Shown here: piece after piece, positions 1-8,899 of the stretch
Layout of the letters: every line of letters begins with the position of its first letter
Position numbering within the stretch: position 1 is the first letter of the stretch
Assembly (NCBI GenBank): GCA_951813605.1
Contig: OX638379.1
Span: forward strand, 1,932,471 to 1,996,470
Direction: 5' to 3'
Length of the DNA: 64,000 nt
DNA from: an uncultured Bryobacterales bacterium
Lineage (GTDB): Bacteria > Acidobacteriota > Terriglobia > Bryobacterales > UBA6623
The notes under the pieces: model-generated
What the model was told of the DNA's origin: nothing
What the model saw: only the letters and a program-made list of their open reading frames with translations
Database searches by the model: none
Translations under genes and position numbers: made by a program

Positions 1-1652
1 AGTCGGGTCGAGAGCTGCACTCGCTTGACATTCTCCTCAAGGTGCTTGCCCAGCATCCCGAACAGGTCGCGGTAGAGTTCCTCTTGACTCTTCCGTTCGC
101 TCTCGGCGTCGGCCTGCTCATCCTCGTCGTCAAGGTCGAGATCTCCCTTAGCCGCCGACTGGAGCTTCTTGCCGTCGTATTCCGGCAAGCGATCCACGAG
201 GAACTCGTCGACAGGATCGGTCAGGTAGAGCACTTCGAGGCTTCTCTTGCCAAAGGCCTCGAGAAGAGGCGAGCTCTCGACAATGGAGCGCGACTCGCCG
301 GTGATGTAGTAAATCGATTCCTGGCCGTCCTTCATGCGCAAGACATAGTCGGCAAGAGTCGTTCTCTTTTCGGGGTCCGCTGAAGATTCGAACAGGAGCA
401 AGGGAAGGATGCGGTCTTTCTGGTCGAAGTTCGTGACAACGCCTTCCTTCAGGGCGCGGCCGAACTGCTTCCAGAATCCGAGGTACTTCTCCTCGTCTTC
501 GCGCTGCATTGCGACGAACTTGTCCAGCGCCTTTCTGGTAAGGAAGTTGCGGATCCGCTCCACGTGCCGGTTTTCTTGAAGCGCCTGGCGAGAGATGTTG
601 AGCGGAAGGTCCGAAGAGTCAACCACCCCGCGCATGAAGCGTAGAAAATGCGGCAGCGCGGCGTCGCAACGCTCCATGATCATGACGCGGCGCGCGTACA
701 GCTGCAATCCGTACTCGGCGTCTGAGACGTACAGGTCCGGTGGCGTGTCCGCCGGCACGAAGAGAACCGATTCGTACTCGGAAATCCCCTCAGCCTTGCA
801 TCGCAGGTGGAGCATCGGATCCTTCCAGTCGGTCGCGATGTGCTTGTAGAACTCACTGTACTCCTCCTCGTCCACCTCGGACTCGGGTCGCGTCCAAATG
901 GGCTTCATGGAGTTGAGGGTCTTGTCCTCGAAGACAACCGTGGTCTTGCCATCCGGCTTGACGATGCCCTTCTCGTCGGTGTCCTGCTTTTCCCTGCGCA
1001 CCTTGTGGCGGATCGGATGGGCTATGAAGTTCGAGTAGCGCTTAATCACTGTCTCCAGCACCCACTCGTCGCTAAAGTCCGCGATGCCGGCATCGCGGTC
1101 CACCGGTTTCAGCTGAAGGGTGATGCTAGTGCCCTGGGATTTCTTGGATCCTTCGGAGATCGTGTATGTTCCGTCCGCTTCCGAACTCCAGTGAGTGGCA
1201 GCCTCCTCGCCCGCCTTGCGCGTCACGAGAACTACCTTGTCGGCAACCATGAACGAAGAGTAGAATCCCACGCCGAAGCGTCCGATCAACTCGGGTATCG
1301 CATCCTTGCCGCCGTCCTTTCCAAGGCTCTTTAGCATTTCCTGGGTCCCGGAGCGGGCAATAGAGCCAATGTTGTCGATGACTTCCTGACGCGACATGCC
1401 GATGCCGTTGTCATGAATCGTAAGAAGGCGCTTGTCGGAGTCTGGATCGATCCGAATCTCAAGTTCCTCGCCCTCGGGCAAGAGTTCTGGCGCTGTGAGC
1501 GCGCTGAACCGAAGCTTGTCGAGAGCGTCTGAGGCGTTGGAAATGAGTTCGCGCAGGAAAATATCCTTGTCGGTATAGAGCGAGTGGATCATCAAGTCCA
1601 GCAGTTGCTTGGTTTCTGCTTCAAATGCTCGAGTTTCCTTTGAAATTGACAT
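1..1652 (-). CDS. htpG: Molecular chaperone HtpG (Hsp90), 3' end outside window
   Basis: ATP-dependent cytosolic chaperone of the Hsp90 family. The minus-strand frame opens with MSISKETRAFEAETKQLLDL, followed by the GHKL ATP-binding hallmarks IFLRELISNASDALDKLR (near residues 31-48) and the DNGIGMSR-type loop. About 550 codons are present; the family is usually 610-650 residues, so roughly the last 80 residues lie beyond position 1. The ATG at 1650-1652 is chosen because a GGAGGAACC ribosome-binding site directly precedes it. An 8-bp inverted repeat sits in the leader (see 1677-1699). The identification is very secure; only the C-terminal dimerisation part cannot be inspected. Confidence 0.95.
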   Translation of the reverse strand, partial: MSISKETRAFEAETKQLLDLMIHSLYTDKDIFLRELISNASDALDKLRFSALTAPELLPEGEELEIRIDPDSDKRLLTIHDNGIGMSRQEVIDNIGSIARSGTQEMLKSLGKDGGKDAIPELIGRFGVGFYSSFMVADKVVLVTRKAGEEAATHWSSEADGTYTISEGSKKSQGTSITLQLKPVDRDAGIADFSDEWVLETVIKRYSNFIAHPIRHKVRREKQDTDEKGIVKPDGKTTVVFEDKTLNSMKPIWTRPESEVDEEEYSEFYKHIATDWKDPMLHLRCKAEGISEYESVLFVPADTPPDLYVSDAEYGLQLYARRVMIMERCDAALPHFLRFMRGVVDSSDLPLNISRQALQENRHVERIRNFLTRKALDKFVAMQREDEEKYLGFWKQFGRALKEGVVTNFDQKDRILPLLLFESSADPEKRTTLADYVLRMKDGQESIYYITGESRSIVESSPLLEAFGKRSLEVLYLTDPVDEFLVDRLPEYDGKKLQSAAKGDLDLDDEDEQADAESERKSQEELYRDLFGMLGKHLEENVKRVQLSTR

Positions 1653-1676
1653 GGTTCCTCCGAATTGGAAAGTTTC

Positions 1677-1699
1677 GGCAAGCCGGTCCACGGCTTGCC
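1677..1699 (-). promoter_or_regulatory. Inverted repeat in the htpG leader
   Basis: GGCAAGCC and GGCTTGCC are perfect 8-bp arms separated by 7 nt, about 17 nt upstream of the htpG Shine-Dalgarno. It could be an operator or an mRNA hairpin. No CIRCE (HrcA) consensus and no convincing sigma-32 promoter are visible. The rest of the 310-base htpG-tpx gap (1653-1962) shows no gene. Confidence 0.4.
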
Positions 1700-1962
1700 C
1701 TTTGCAATCCCCTTTCTACTTTGAATCTATTGGGAATTCCTCAGGGTCGTCAAGTCGGCCTTCCGCAAGCCCCGCGCCAACCCGCCGGCAACTGTCCGGC
1801 CATAGACGCTTTACATGCAGCAGACTCGCGCCAAGGCTGGCGGCAGATGGTTCGGCCGATCCACTGCTACCGGTTCAGGGCGGCTGCAATTTGCATTTGA
1901 CCGGGCGGTGCCGCGGTTGCTAGGTTAGGAGTTCTCTGGCAAGTTCGGCCGAGATTCCAACC

Positions 1963-2463
1963 ATGAGCAGACAAACCAATTTGATGGGCAACCCTCTCGA
2001 CTTGCTAGGCGAGGAGGTCCGACCAGGCGATGCCGCTCCAGGCTTCAACCTAGCATCCAACGACCTGAACGCGGTCTCTCTGGACGACACTAGCGGCGTC
2101 CGTGTTATCAACGTAGTGCCGTCCCTTGACACGCCGGTGTGCGATGCGCAAGTCAGGCGGTTCAACGAGGAAGCCGCCACCCTGGAAGGCGTTTCCGTCT
2201 ATTGCGTAAGTTGCGACCTTCCGTTCGCCCAGAAACGCTGGTGCGGAGCCGCCGGGGTCGAGAACGTGACGACCCTGTCCGATTACAAGGACGGGAACTT
2301 CGGGGTTGCGTGGGGGACGATGATTGACGCGCTGAAAATCCAGTCGCGCGCCGTGTTCGTGGTCAATGGGCACAACACCGTGGTGCATGCCGAATATGTC
2401 CCGGAAGTCACGGAGCATCCGGACTACGACGCGGCCTTGGCCGCTGCACGTGGCGCGGCCTAG
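1963..2463 (+). CDS. tpx: Thiol peroxidase, atypical 2-Cys peroxiredoxin
   Basis: Reduces hydrogen peroxide and alkyl hydroperoxides using thioredoxin. The 166-residue length is that of the Tpx family. The peroxidatic cysteine lies in PSLDTPVCD (Cys60) and the resolving cysteine in SCDLPFAQKRWC (Cys94), the same numbering as the characterised E. coli enzyme. The N-terminal GNPLDLLGEEVRPGDAAPGF stretch is also typical. It is monocistronic and divergent from htpG, so the two stress genes share one intergenic region. The 241 bases downstream contain no recognisable gene. Confidence 0.95.
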   Translation: MSRQTNLMGNPLDLLGEEVRPGDAAPGFNLASNDLNAVSLDDTSGVRVINVVPSLDTPVCDAQVRRFNEEAATLEGVSVYCVSCDLPFAQKRWCGAAGVENVTTLSDYKDGNFGVAWGTMIDALKIQSRAVFVVNGHNTVVHAEYVPEVTEHPDYDAALAAARGAA

Positions 2464-2704
2464 CTGACAGGCTTGCCAACCGAGCCACGCGTCCGGCAAC
2501 TTTCGGCAAAGCGGTTGAGCTGGCAGATCGCATGAACGACCCGAGGAGGTCTGTTCCGCTGACGCTCCCTCCCCTCCGAGGCAGGGATGCTCCTCCGCTT
2601 TCCGCCATGTGATCTCTTGCGGTGCACGGCTGTCAAGACCGCAGGAATGCCCAGCACACCCGCTTCTCTAGGCTTGGAATGCCGGAACGACTCATGGCCC
2701 GCCA

Positions 2705-3364
2705 CTAGAGCGGCTTGATTCGAATGCTCCGGCACTCGACCTGCATTCCGGGTCCGGAATGCAACTGCACGGCGATGACACCGCTCTTGCTCTGGTCATC
2801 TGTTCCCTCAAACGTGACCTTGCCGTTCAGCGTTAGCCGGATGCGATCGCCTTTGGCGCGGATTTCGTAGCGATTCCAGTCTTTCGAGAGCACTACGCTC
2901 TTCGCTCGCTTCCAGCCCTCGTCCGGCGTGGCCATCATTCCTCGGCCACGCCCCTTTTCCTCGTAGAAATTACCCCAGGCGGAGCGCGCGCCCGCATCGG
3001 ACAGGTCCGCCTGGTATCCGTGGACGATCCAGCCCGGTCCGTCTACATGCGTGCTTCGAAACTGGATCCCACTGTTCCCGTTCCGCAAGCGGACTTCGAG
3101 CCTTAGCACGAAGTCCGCGAAAGGCCGCTCGAATATGAGGTAGGTGTTCGTGTCGACCGCGTGACCGTCACTCGAGCCGACGATTGCTCCGTCGCTAGCG
3201 CTCCACAGATTCGGGTCGCCATTCCAGCCGTTCAAAGATTCGCCGTCAAAGAGCAGCGCGAAGCCCTCGTCCCGCTCGGCATCGGAAAGCTGGTTGGGCT
3301 GCGCCGCGGTCGATAGGGCGCCAACGAGCAATCCAAGGACGACTCGAAGGAGTGCTCGCGTCAT
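2705..3364 (-). CDS. Secreted DUF1080 (3-keto-disaccharide hydrolase-like) protein
   Basis: A 219-residue protein with a signal peptide (MTRALLRVVLGLLVGALSTA) followed by one DUF1080 fold. The signatures are GFALLFDGESLNGWNG at the start and GVIAVQLHSGPGMQVECRSI at the end. DUF1080 proteins are jelly-roll, concanavalin-like; some have been characterised as 3-keto-glycoside hydrolases. The frame is open farther upstream, but the ATG at 3364 is preferred because it starts the signal peptide and has GGAG about 9 nt upstream. It lies 20 nt after the Gfo/Idh/MocA gene and is probably co-transcribed with it. That pairing suggests oxidation of a sugar to a keto-sugar followed by hydrolysis, which is inference. 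Confidence 0.85.
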   Translation of the reverse strand: MTRALLRVVLGLLVGALSTAAQPNQLSDAERDEGFALLFDGESLNGWNGDPNLWSASDGAIVGSSDGHAVDTNTYLIFERPFADFVLRLEVRLRNGNSGIQFRSTHVDGPGWIVHGYQADLSDAGARSAWGNFYEEKGRGRGMMATPDEGWKRAKSVVLSKDWNRYEIRAKGDRIRLTLNGKVTFEGTDDQSKSGVIAVQLHSGPGMQVECRSIRIKPL

Positions 3365-3384
3365 CGACGGCTCCGAGCGGGGCG

Positions 3385-4524
3385 TCAGGCCGACTGCATC
3401 ATCTCTTCCCATGTCACGGTCCGACCGGTGTCCATCGCCATGCGGCCAAGGATGGCAGTGAGGGTGCTCTCGGCACCTCGAATTCCAACGTTCTCTGTCT
3501 TGCCTTCCGCGACCCGCATGATGAATGCCTCGACCGAGTCATGATCAATGTTGCGAGGGGGCTCCTGGTGGGTCACATCGTCTCGACCGCGATAGTGCTT
3601 CCAGTAGTGGCGGGCGGTCTCAACCATGGACTGCGATCCGTAGAATCTCTCGTGCACTTCGCGGAAGAACGGGGGCGTGATGTGGGACCCAACCAGAGTC
3701 GCCTGAATGTGCCCCGGATACTCGTAGGCAACCGTGATGTGATCGGACATGTCCCCGTCCTTCCGAATCGTGCGACCCCCGCTGCCGACCGCCTTCAAGG
3801 GGTGCTGATCGCCTAGGAACCAGTTGAGCACGTCGATGGAATGGCAGTACGTCTCGACGATGATGTCGCCGTAGAGGTCGCGCCAGTGCTTCCAGTTGCG
3901 CACCTTCTCCAGCATCGTGACGGGCCGCTCTCCGGGAGGCTCCTTGCCGGTAACCGGGCCCTTGAGGAAGTGCGCCTCGGCTTGGCGGATATCCCCGAGT
4001 CCGCCGGACTCCAAGACCTTCCGGGCCTGCTTGTACGTCCAGCCGTAGCGCTGCTGAAACCCGACGGACACGTTCAATCCCGGACGCGCCGAGTCAGCAG
4101 CCTTCATGACACGCTTGCAGCCTGCCACATCGACTCCCGCCGGCTTCTCGACATAGACGTGCTTGCCGGCCTTGATGGCAGCTTCGAGATGTTCCGGATG
4201 GAGAAACACCGGCGTAGCGATGATGACTGCGTCGATGTCGCTCGCGAGCATCTCGTGAAGGTCCTTGTACACCTTCGGGCTAGCGATGGGTATGCGCTCC
4301 TTCGCCTTGTCAATCTGCTCGTCGAAGAGATCGCAAAGCGCGACCAGCCTAGCCTGGGGAGTCTTGACGACGAAGCTGGCGAGTCGCGAGCCCCGGCCGC
4401 CAGCGCCAAGTAGCCCGACCCTCACCGCCGAGTTCGCCGACGTGCCCCGGACCGCCGCCAGCGGCACCAAAGCCGCCGCTTGAACTAGGTTGCGCCGTGT
4501 GAGCGAGTTTTTGCGGGTTTCCAT
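3385..4524 (-). CDS. Gfo/Idh/MocA-family oxidoreductase with Tat-type leader
   Basis: NAD(P)-dependent sugar or inositol dehydrogenase family, 379 residues from the ATG at 4524. A twin-arginine-like leader (SLTRRNLVQAAALVPLAAV) is followed by a Rossmann nucleotide-binding motif, VGLLGAGGRGSRLASF. The catalytic-region EKP motif is present in HVYVEKPAGVD, with a C-terminal GFO_IDH_MocA alpha/beta domain. Export through Tat would place a cofactor-loaded enzyme in the periplasm, as is common for this family in Acidobacteria and Planctomycetes. An alternative in-frame start at 4596 would put 24 extra residues before the Tat motif and is less likely. The substrate cannot be told from sequence. Confidence 0.88.
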   Translation of the reverse strand: METRKNSLTRRNLVQAAALVPLAAVRGTSANSAVRVGLLGAGGRGSRLASFVVKTPQARLVALCDLFDEQIDKAKERIPIASPKVYKDLHEMLASDIDAVIIATPVFLHPEHLEAAIKAGKHVYVEKPAGVDVAGCKRVMKAADSARPGLNVSVGFQQRYGWTYKQARKVLESGGLGDIRQAEAHFLKGPVTGKEPPGERPVTMLEKVRNWKHWRDLYGDIIVETYCHSIDVLNWFLGDQHPLKAVGSGGRTIRKDGDMSDHITVAYEYPGHIQATLVGSHITPPFFREVHERFYGSQSMVETARHYWKHYRGRDDVTHQEPPRNIDHDSVEAFIMRVAEGKTENVGIRGAESTLTAILGRMAMDTGRTVTWEEMMQSA

Positions 4525-4683
4525 CACCGATTCGACCTGCGAGCAGTTTACCGCGAAGCTCTCCGTGAAAGGCATCAATCCCGCCAGAAAAACCATCGGT
4601 TGGCCGCACTTGCAACGAATGCGGCGAGAACGGAGCCCGATCCCAAGGACGAAAAGCCGGGAATCCGGCTAGCGTAAACGTCT

Positions 4684-5790
4684 CTACCCCAAGCTCGCTC
4701 GAAAGAAGCGCAGCCAGTTCCCGCTGAAAATCCCGTCGATTTGCTCGCTTGAATAACCTCGACGAGACAGTGTATCCCCGAGACTCTGGAGATCGGCAAT
4801 GCTCTTAACGTCGAGAGGAGTCTGCTCGGTCCCGAATCCTCCGTCCAAATCACTTCCGATCCCGGCATGCTGGGCGTCACCAACCGTCGCGCAGATATGG
4901 TCGATGTGGTCGGCCACGTTCTCGAGCGTTGCCCTAGGCCTGCCTTCTTCGCCACGCACGTATCCAGGTACGAGCATCCATTCGTCCATGACCACCCCGA
5001 TCACTCCGTCGCGCGCCGCAACCTGACGGATCTGCTCGTCGGTGATCTGGCGATCGTGCTCTACCAGCGCCCGGCAGTTGCCGTGGCTAATAAACACCGG
5101 ACCTCCGTAGATGTCCAATGCTTGCTCCAAGGCTGTGTCGGCTGTGTGAACGAGGTCAAGCACCAGGCCCAGCCGCTGGAATTCCCGGAGCAGTTCCCTG
5201 CCCTGGGGCGTCAGGGGCCCATCGCCACCAGTCCCCATCGCGTAGGCGCTCGGCCCGTAGTGTGCCAAGCAAGCCGTCCGCAGACCGTGCTCGTACCACC
5301 AAGCCGCCTGGGCCGGCTCGAGGATCGGATCGCAGCCCTCCATGCTAAGTATCACGCCGAGAGGCGAGTATGGATCCGCCCATAGCGTATCGAGGTCTTC
5401 TCCACATCGGATGAAACGGATGTGGCCTTGCTGTTCAAGCAATTGATAATAAGCAAGTTGACCTTGCCCTGTCGCGCAAGCAATTGTCTGGTTCGCGAAG
5501 TCGAGATCCTCGCGCAAGATCACTTCGCCGTGACCGCGGCCACCCACTTCTCCGATGTTGAAGTCCATTTCGGGCACGTCTTCCGGAAGGGCGCGGCAAA
5601 GCACGGTGGCAAGGCACACTCGTACGTCGGCGCGTCGCATTTCGGGAAGGCTGACCGTGCAATTGCCGCGCGCGGACCCGGTCATGCCTGCTTCCCGCCT
5701 TCTCATCTCCCATAGCTCAAGAAGCTGATCGCGGTCAAATGAAAGCGCGTTCCAAGCAATATCGAGGTGCGCGTCGAGGATTGGTCTCAT
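4684..5790 (-). CDS. Membrane-dipeptidase-like metallopeptidase (family M19)
   Basis: 368 residues with the M19 (renal dipeptidase) fold. The first zinc ligands are in ILDAHLDIAW (HxD). Later ligands are in DLVHTADTALEQAL and FISHGNCRAL, and the closing Asp is in GIGSDLDGGFG. M19 enzymes hydrolyse dipeptides or related amides, including D-amino-acid substrates. No signal peptide is evident, so a cytoplasmic location is likely. An ATG at 5790 and a GTG two codons upstream (5796) are both possible. The start overlaps the 3' end of the upstream sulfatase gene by about 56 nt, which implies one transcript and possibly translational coupling. Confidence 0.9.
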   Translation of the reverse strand: MRPILDAHLDIAWNALSFDRDQLLELWEMRRREAGMTGSARGNCTVSLPEMRRADVRVCLATVLCRALPEDVPEMDFNIGEVGGRGHGEVILREDLDFANQTIACATGQGQLAYYQLLEQQGHIRFIRCGEDLDTLWADPYSPLGVILSMEGCDPILEPAQAAWWYEHGLRTACLAHYGPSAYAMGTGGDGPLTPQGRELLREFQRLGLVLDLVHTADTALEQALDIYGGPVFISHGNCRALVEHDRQITDEQIRQVAARDGVIGVVMDEWMLVPGYVRGEEGRPRATLENVADHIDHICATVGDAQHAGIGSDLDGGFGTEQTPLDVKSIADLQSLGDTLSRRGYSSEQIDGIFSGNWLRFFRASLG

Positions 5791-7180
5791 AATCACTTCC
5801 CATCGCCTTCGGTACGGACCGCCACCACTCCGACAACGCGTCCTTAAGTCGGCTTGCGATGTCGGGCTTCGTCGCAGCGAGATTGGAGGTCTCCGCGAAG
5901 CCGCTGCTGAAATCGTACAGTTCCACGCCGGTGCCGTCCGGATTCATCAGCAGCTTCCACTTGCCCTCGCGTACGGCCAGTGCCGGACTGCGGTCCGACT
6001 CCAGGCCCGGACGCAGGTAGCTCGGGTCCCGCCCGTATTCCCAGAACAAGGCACGCCGTCGAACGGGTTGCTCGCCGCGGAACGCCGCACTCATGTCGAC
6101 GCCGTCAAGATCCCCACTCGGGGATTCGATGCCGGCTAGGCTGCAAAACGTCGGGAAGAGATCGACGCCGCTCACGACCGTCGTGGCGTTCGTAACGCCC
6201 ACCGGTGTCACACCTTTCCAGCGGACGATCAGGGGCTGACGAATTCCTCCCTCGTACAAGCTCCACTTGCGCCCCCGCAAGCCGTTTGTCTTGCCTGGCG
6301 GATCGAACCCTTCGTCGTAATACCGGCGCCAGGCGGTGGGGCCGTTATCGCTCGCCAGCACAAGGATTGTCTTCTCGGCTAGGCCCAGAGCATCCACCTC
6401 GGTGAACAATCGACCGAGTTGGCGGTCCATTTCGTCCATGACAGCGAAGTACTGCTGGCGGTACGGGTTCGAAGCAAATCGGGCAAACTTCTCGAGGAGT
6501 TCCGGCTTGGGGAAGAAACGGTCATGTACGTCGTTGAGCCAGACGTGCAAGTAGAAGGGCTTCTCTCGATTTCGCTGGATGAAGTCAATGGCGCGATCCA
6601 CATAGATCTCCGTCATCTCATGCTTGGGCACTTCTCGGATCGTGCCTCGCCCCAGCCTCTTGCTCTGCTCCGAGAGTCCGCCCGGAGGCAGGATGCGGTC
6701 TCCCAGACCCTCGAACGAAACGAGTGACTCATCAAAGCCGTAGGCTTGGGGGAGCGGGGCGTCGTCCACGTCTCGCCCTCCGCCCATGTGCCACTTGCCA
6801 AAATGAGCCGTCGCGTATCCGGCGTCCTGGAACGACCGAGCGACAGCGGGCACGGCAGGGTCGAGGAAATCCCGCATGCCGCGCTCCTTGTTGCGCTTGC
6901 GGGAATTAAGGAACGAGTGGATCATGTGGCGCGCCGGGAACCGGCCGGTGGTGATGCCCACACGGGACGGGGAGCAAATCGGCGAAGCGACATAGAACTG
7001 CTCGAACCGGACGCCCTCGTCGGCTAGCCTGTCGATGTTTTCGGTTCGGATATCCGTGTTCCCATAACAACTTAAGTCGCCATATCCCATGTCGTCAATG
7101 AAGATAAACACGATGTTCGCACGATCCGCCGCGCCGAGGGTGGCAGCCGCCAAAAGCGTTAAGGCAACTCGAAGAATCAT
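5735..7180 (-). CDS. Secreted sulfatase (formylglycine type)
   Basis: Arylsulfatase-superfamily enzyme of 481 residues. Signal peptide MILRVALTLLAAATLGAADR is followed by the metal-binding NIVFIFIDDMGYGDLSCYG. The CSPSR motif has its modifiable cysteine at residue 69. The second signature (FGKWHMGG) and the DNGPT metal-site segment are also present. The long open frame extends upstream to 7450, but those 90 residues are not sulfatase-like. The ATG at 7180 gives a clean signal peptide; its ribosome site is weak. It is the first gene of a minus-strand cluster running into the M19 peptidase and sugar oxidoreductase genes. The sulfate ester substrate is unknown; no maturation enzyme is in the window. 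Confidence 0.92.
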   Translation of the reverse strand: MILRVALTLLAAATLGAADRANIVFIFIDDMGYGDLSCYGNTDIRTENIDRLADEGVRFEQFYVASPICSPSRVGITTGRFPARHMIHSFLNSRKRNKERGMRDFLDPAVPAVARSFQDAGYATAHFGKWHMGGGRDVDDAPLPQAYGFDESLVSFEGLGDRILPPGGLSEQSKRLGRGTIREVPKHEMTEIYVDRAIDFIQRNREKPFYLHVWLNDVHDRFFPKPELLEKFARFASNPYRQQYFAVMDEMDRQLGRLFTEVDALGLAEKTILVLASDNGPTAWRRYYDEGFDPPGKTNGLRGRKWSLYEGGIRQPLIVRWKGVTPVGVTNATTVVSGVDLFPTFCSLAGIESPSGDLDGVDMSAAFRGEQPVRRRALFWEYGRDPSYLRPGLESDRSPALAVREGKWKLLMNPDGTGVELYDFSSGFAETSNLAATKPDIASRLKDALSEWWRSVPKAMGSDYETNPRRAPRYCLERAFI

Positions 7181-7821
7181 AGTCGAAGAGCGGAGTACGG
7201 ATTCGTCCGCCGGCCACTCGGACTCAGCATCATACCCCGTTGCGTAAGGAAACACATCCCGATCCTGGTGTAGGACCTGCGGCAAACAGCCCGCCGCCCT
7301 CGCCTCGAATTTGAGAATGCCTGAGAATTGAAGTGGCTTGCCGGCGATTGGCGGGCAATGCCCTTTAGCGGCAGCTTGCTGGAGCGAGCTAAACCTAGAC
7401 TGAACGCCGCTCAACAACGAAGCCCGCGAAACTCGCGACCAACCATTCATGTCCCGCTACTGCTCACACATGGGGAGAGTTGCGGGGCTGCCCTCGAGTG
7501 GCAGACCCTGCGGCCGTCTTGCAGAATGGATTTCGAAGGCGGATCTTTGATCGGAATCCCGGTAATCAGTGCCCGCGTGATCGGAAGGGTTCACGCCAAG
7601 AACATTTCCAGCAATCCAGCATGCAGACTGATTCATGTCGCCGACAAGGACCAGCTTCACGCGTCGAGCCGCCGACTTCACGCCTGCTCCCTGCTCCCTG
7701 CAGGTCGCTCCGAGGCTAACGGGAACAAGATGGGGTGCGCTGCTCGCCGCAGTCGCCGAGCATATCGCGATATTGCACGATCATCCGATTCCCGAATAGG
7801 TGGACCAACCGGAGAGATTCC
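7181..7821. other. Stretch without a recognisable gene
   Basis: Reading frames on both strands here have no family resemblance that I can recognise and look like chance frames. The left part probably carries the promoter of the sulfatase cluster. The right part merges into transposase debris. No tRNA or repeat is seen. Confidence 0.5.
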
Positions 7822-8594
7822 TCCGAATAGTCCCGCCATGCCGCGGCGTGCCGACCGGGTTGGGGCGCCAGGTCGGGAGCCACCTGCCGATTGCCTGGAT
7901 GCCCGGCTTCTCGTCTTAGCGAACGAGCACCGCCAGCGGTGCCTCCGAGGCCTCGCCCGACTCGGCGCGGGCTTGCTCGCCCTTCCGGACCAGATGCCCA
8001 AGCTTGTAAACCGCAAGCACTTGTGCCATCTCCTCCTCGAATGCTGGGTCGCGCTTCTCCAGACAGTACTCGATCTTGTGCGGCCGCAGCTGGCCGCCAG
8101 CCAGGATGTTCCAGACCGTGCCCCGGGGCCAGCTGCGCGAGGTGCGCATGCCCGGCCTGCTCGCAGTGCTCGCACACATACTGAGCCAGCAGCCGGGTCG
8201 TCCGCAGCTCCTCCGGATAGCCGAGGTCCTTGGGCTTGACGCACGCCAGCTACACGATCCAGGCCCGCCCTTCCGGGGTGTTCCGCCCCGGACGGCCCTT
8301 GCACGGGAGGTCGGTCAGGACCGCCAGCGCCCCGAGCTGCAGCCCCTTGTCGATGCTCCGCTCCACCTTGGGGCGGTCGGTGCTTAGATTCCGGGCGATC
8401 GCGGAGACGCTCCGGCGGTCCGCATAGGCGAGCCGGATCCGCGCCCGTTCGACACGCTGCGCCGAGTCCGAGCGGGCTCGGACGACCGATTCGAGCGCCG
8501 CCCGTATGTCGTCGCTAAGCGCCAGACCGGCGCGTCGGCTCGCGAAAGGCACCAAGACACCGCCGGAGCCACCAGGCCCCGGTGCTGCGAGCAA
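7822..8594 (-). pseudogene. IS630-family transposase remnant, multiply frameshifted
   Basis: The N-terminal helix-turn-helix part (8250-8594) reads SDDIRAALESVVRARSDSAQ, then ARIRLAYADRRSVSAIARNL, ending at a stop after RAWIV. The match resumes in the same frame past that stop (CVKPKDLGYPEELRTTRLLA). It then shifts frame for TVWNILAGGQLRPHKIEYCL with EKRDPAFEEEMAQVLAVYK (7916-8179), and again for DEKPGIQAIGR and APDLAPQPGRHAAAWRDY. These blocks occur in this order in IS630 transposases, where the YDEKPGIQA region holds one of the DDE acidic residues. The C-terminal third is absent, so the element is dead. No terminal inverted repeats were identified. Confidence 0.8.
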
Positions 8595-8899
8595 AAAACA
8601 TTTCAGGGCATTATTGCAATACTATCTTGGAATCGCCCTACTGGCTCGTCGGGACTACGGAGCTTGGATTGTAACCGGAACCAACCAGCAGCGGAACCCC
8701 CTGCGCCCGCACCAGCTTGACGAACACCACCTTGGGTTCGGCCTCTCCCGTTGCCGGATTGGTGAAGTTGTAGTACCAGAAACCGTCCCCGAAACCCGCG
8801 CTGGCCGCGATTGCGTCCCGCCCGTCGAACAGCACTTCCGGGATCCTTCCCGAAGCGGCGAAGCTGCTCTTGCTGCCGCTGAACTCGACATCGCCCGTC

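Noticed and set aside
42..1334. Plus-strand frames at the left edge
   Set aside because: They are antisense to htpG, whose minus-strand translation matches Hsp90 throughout.
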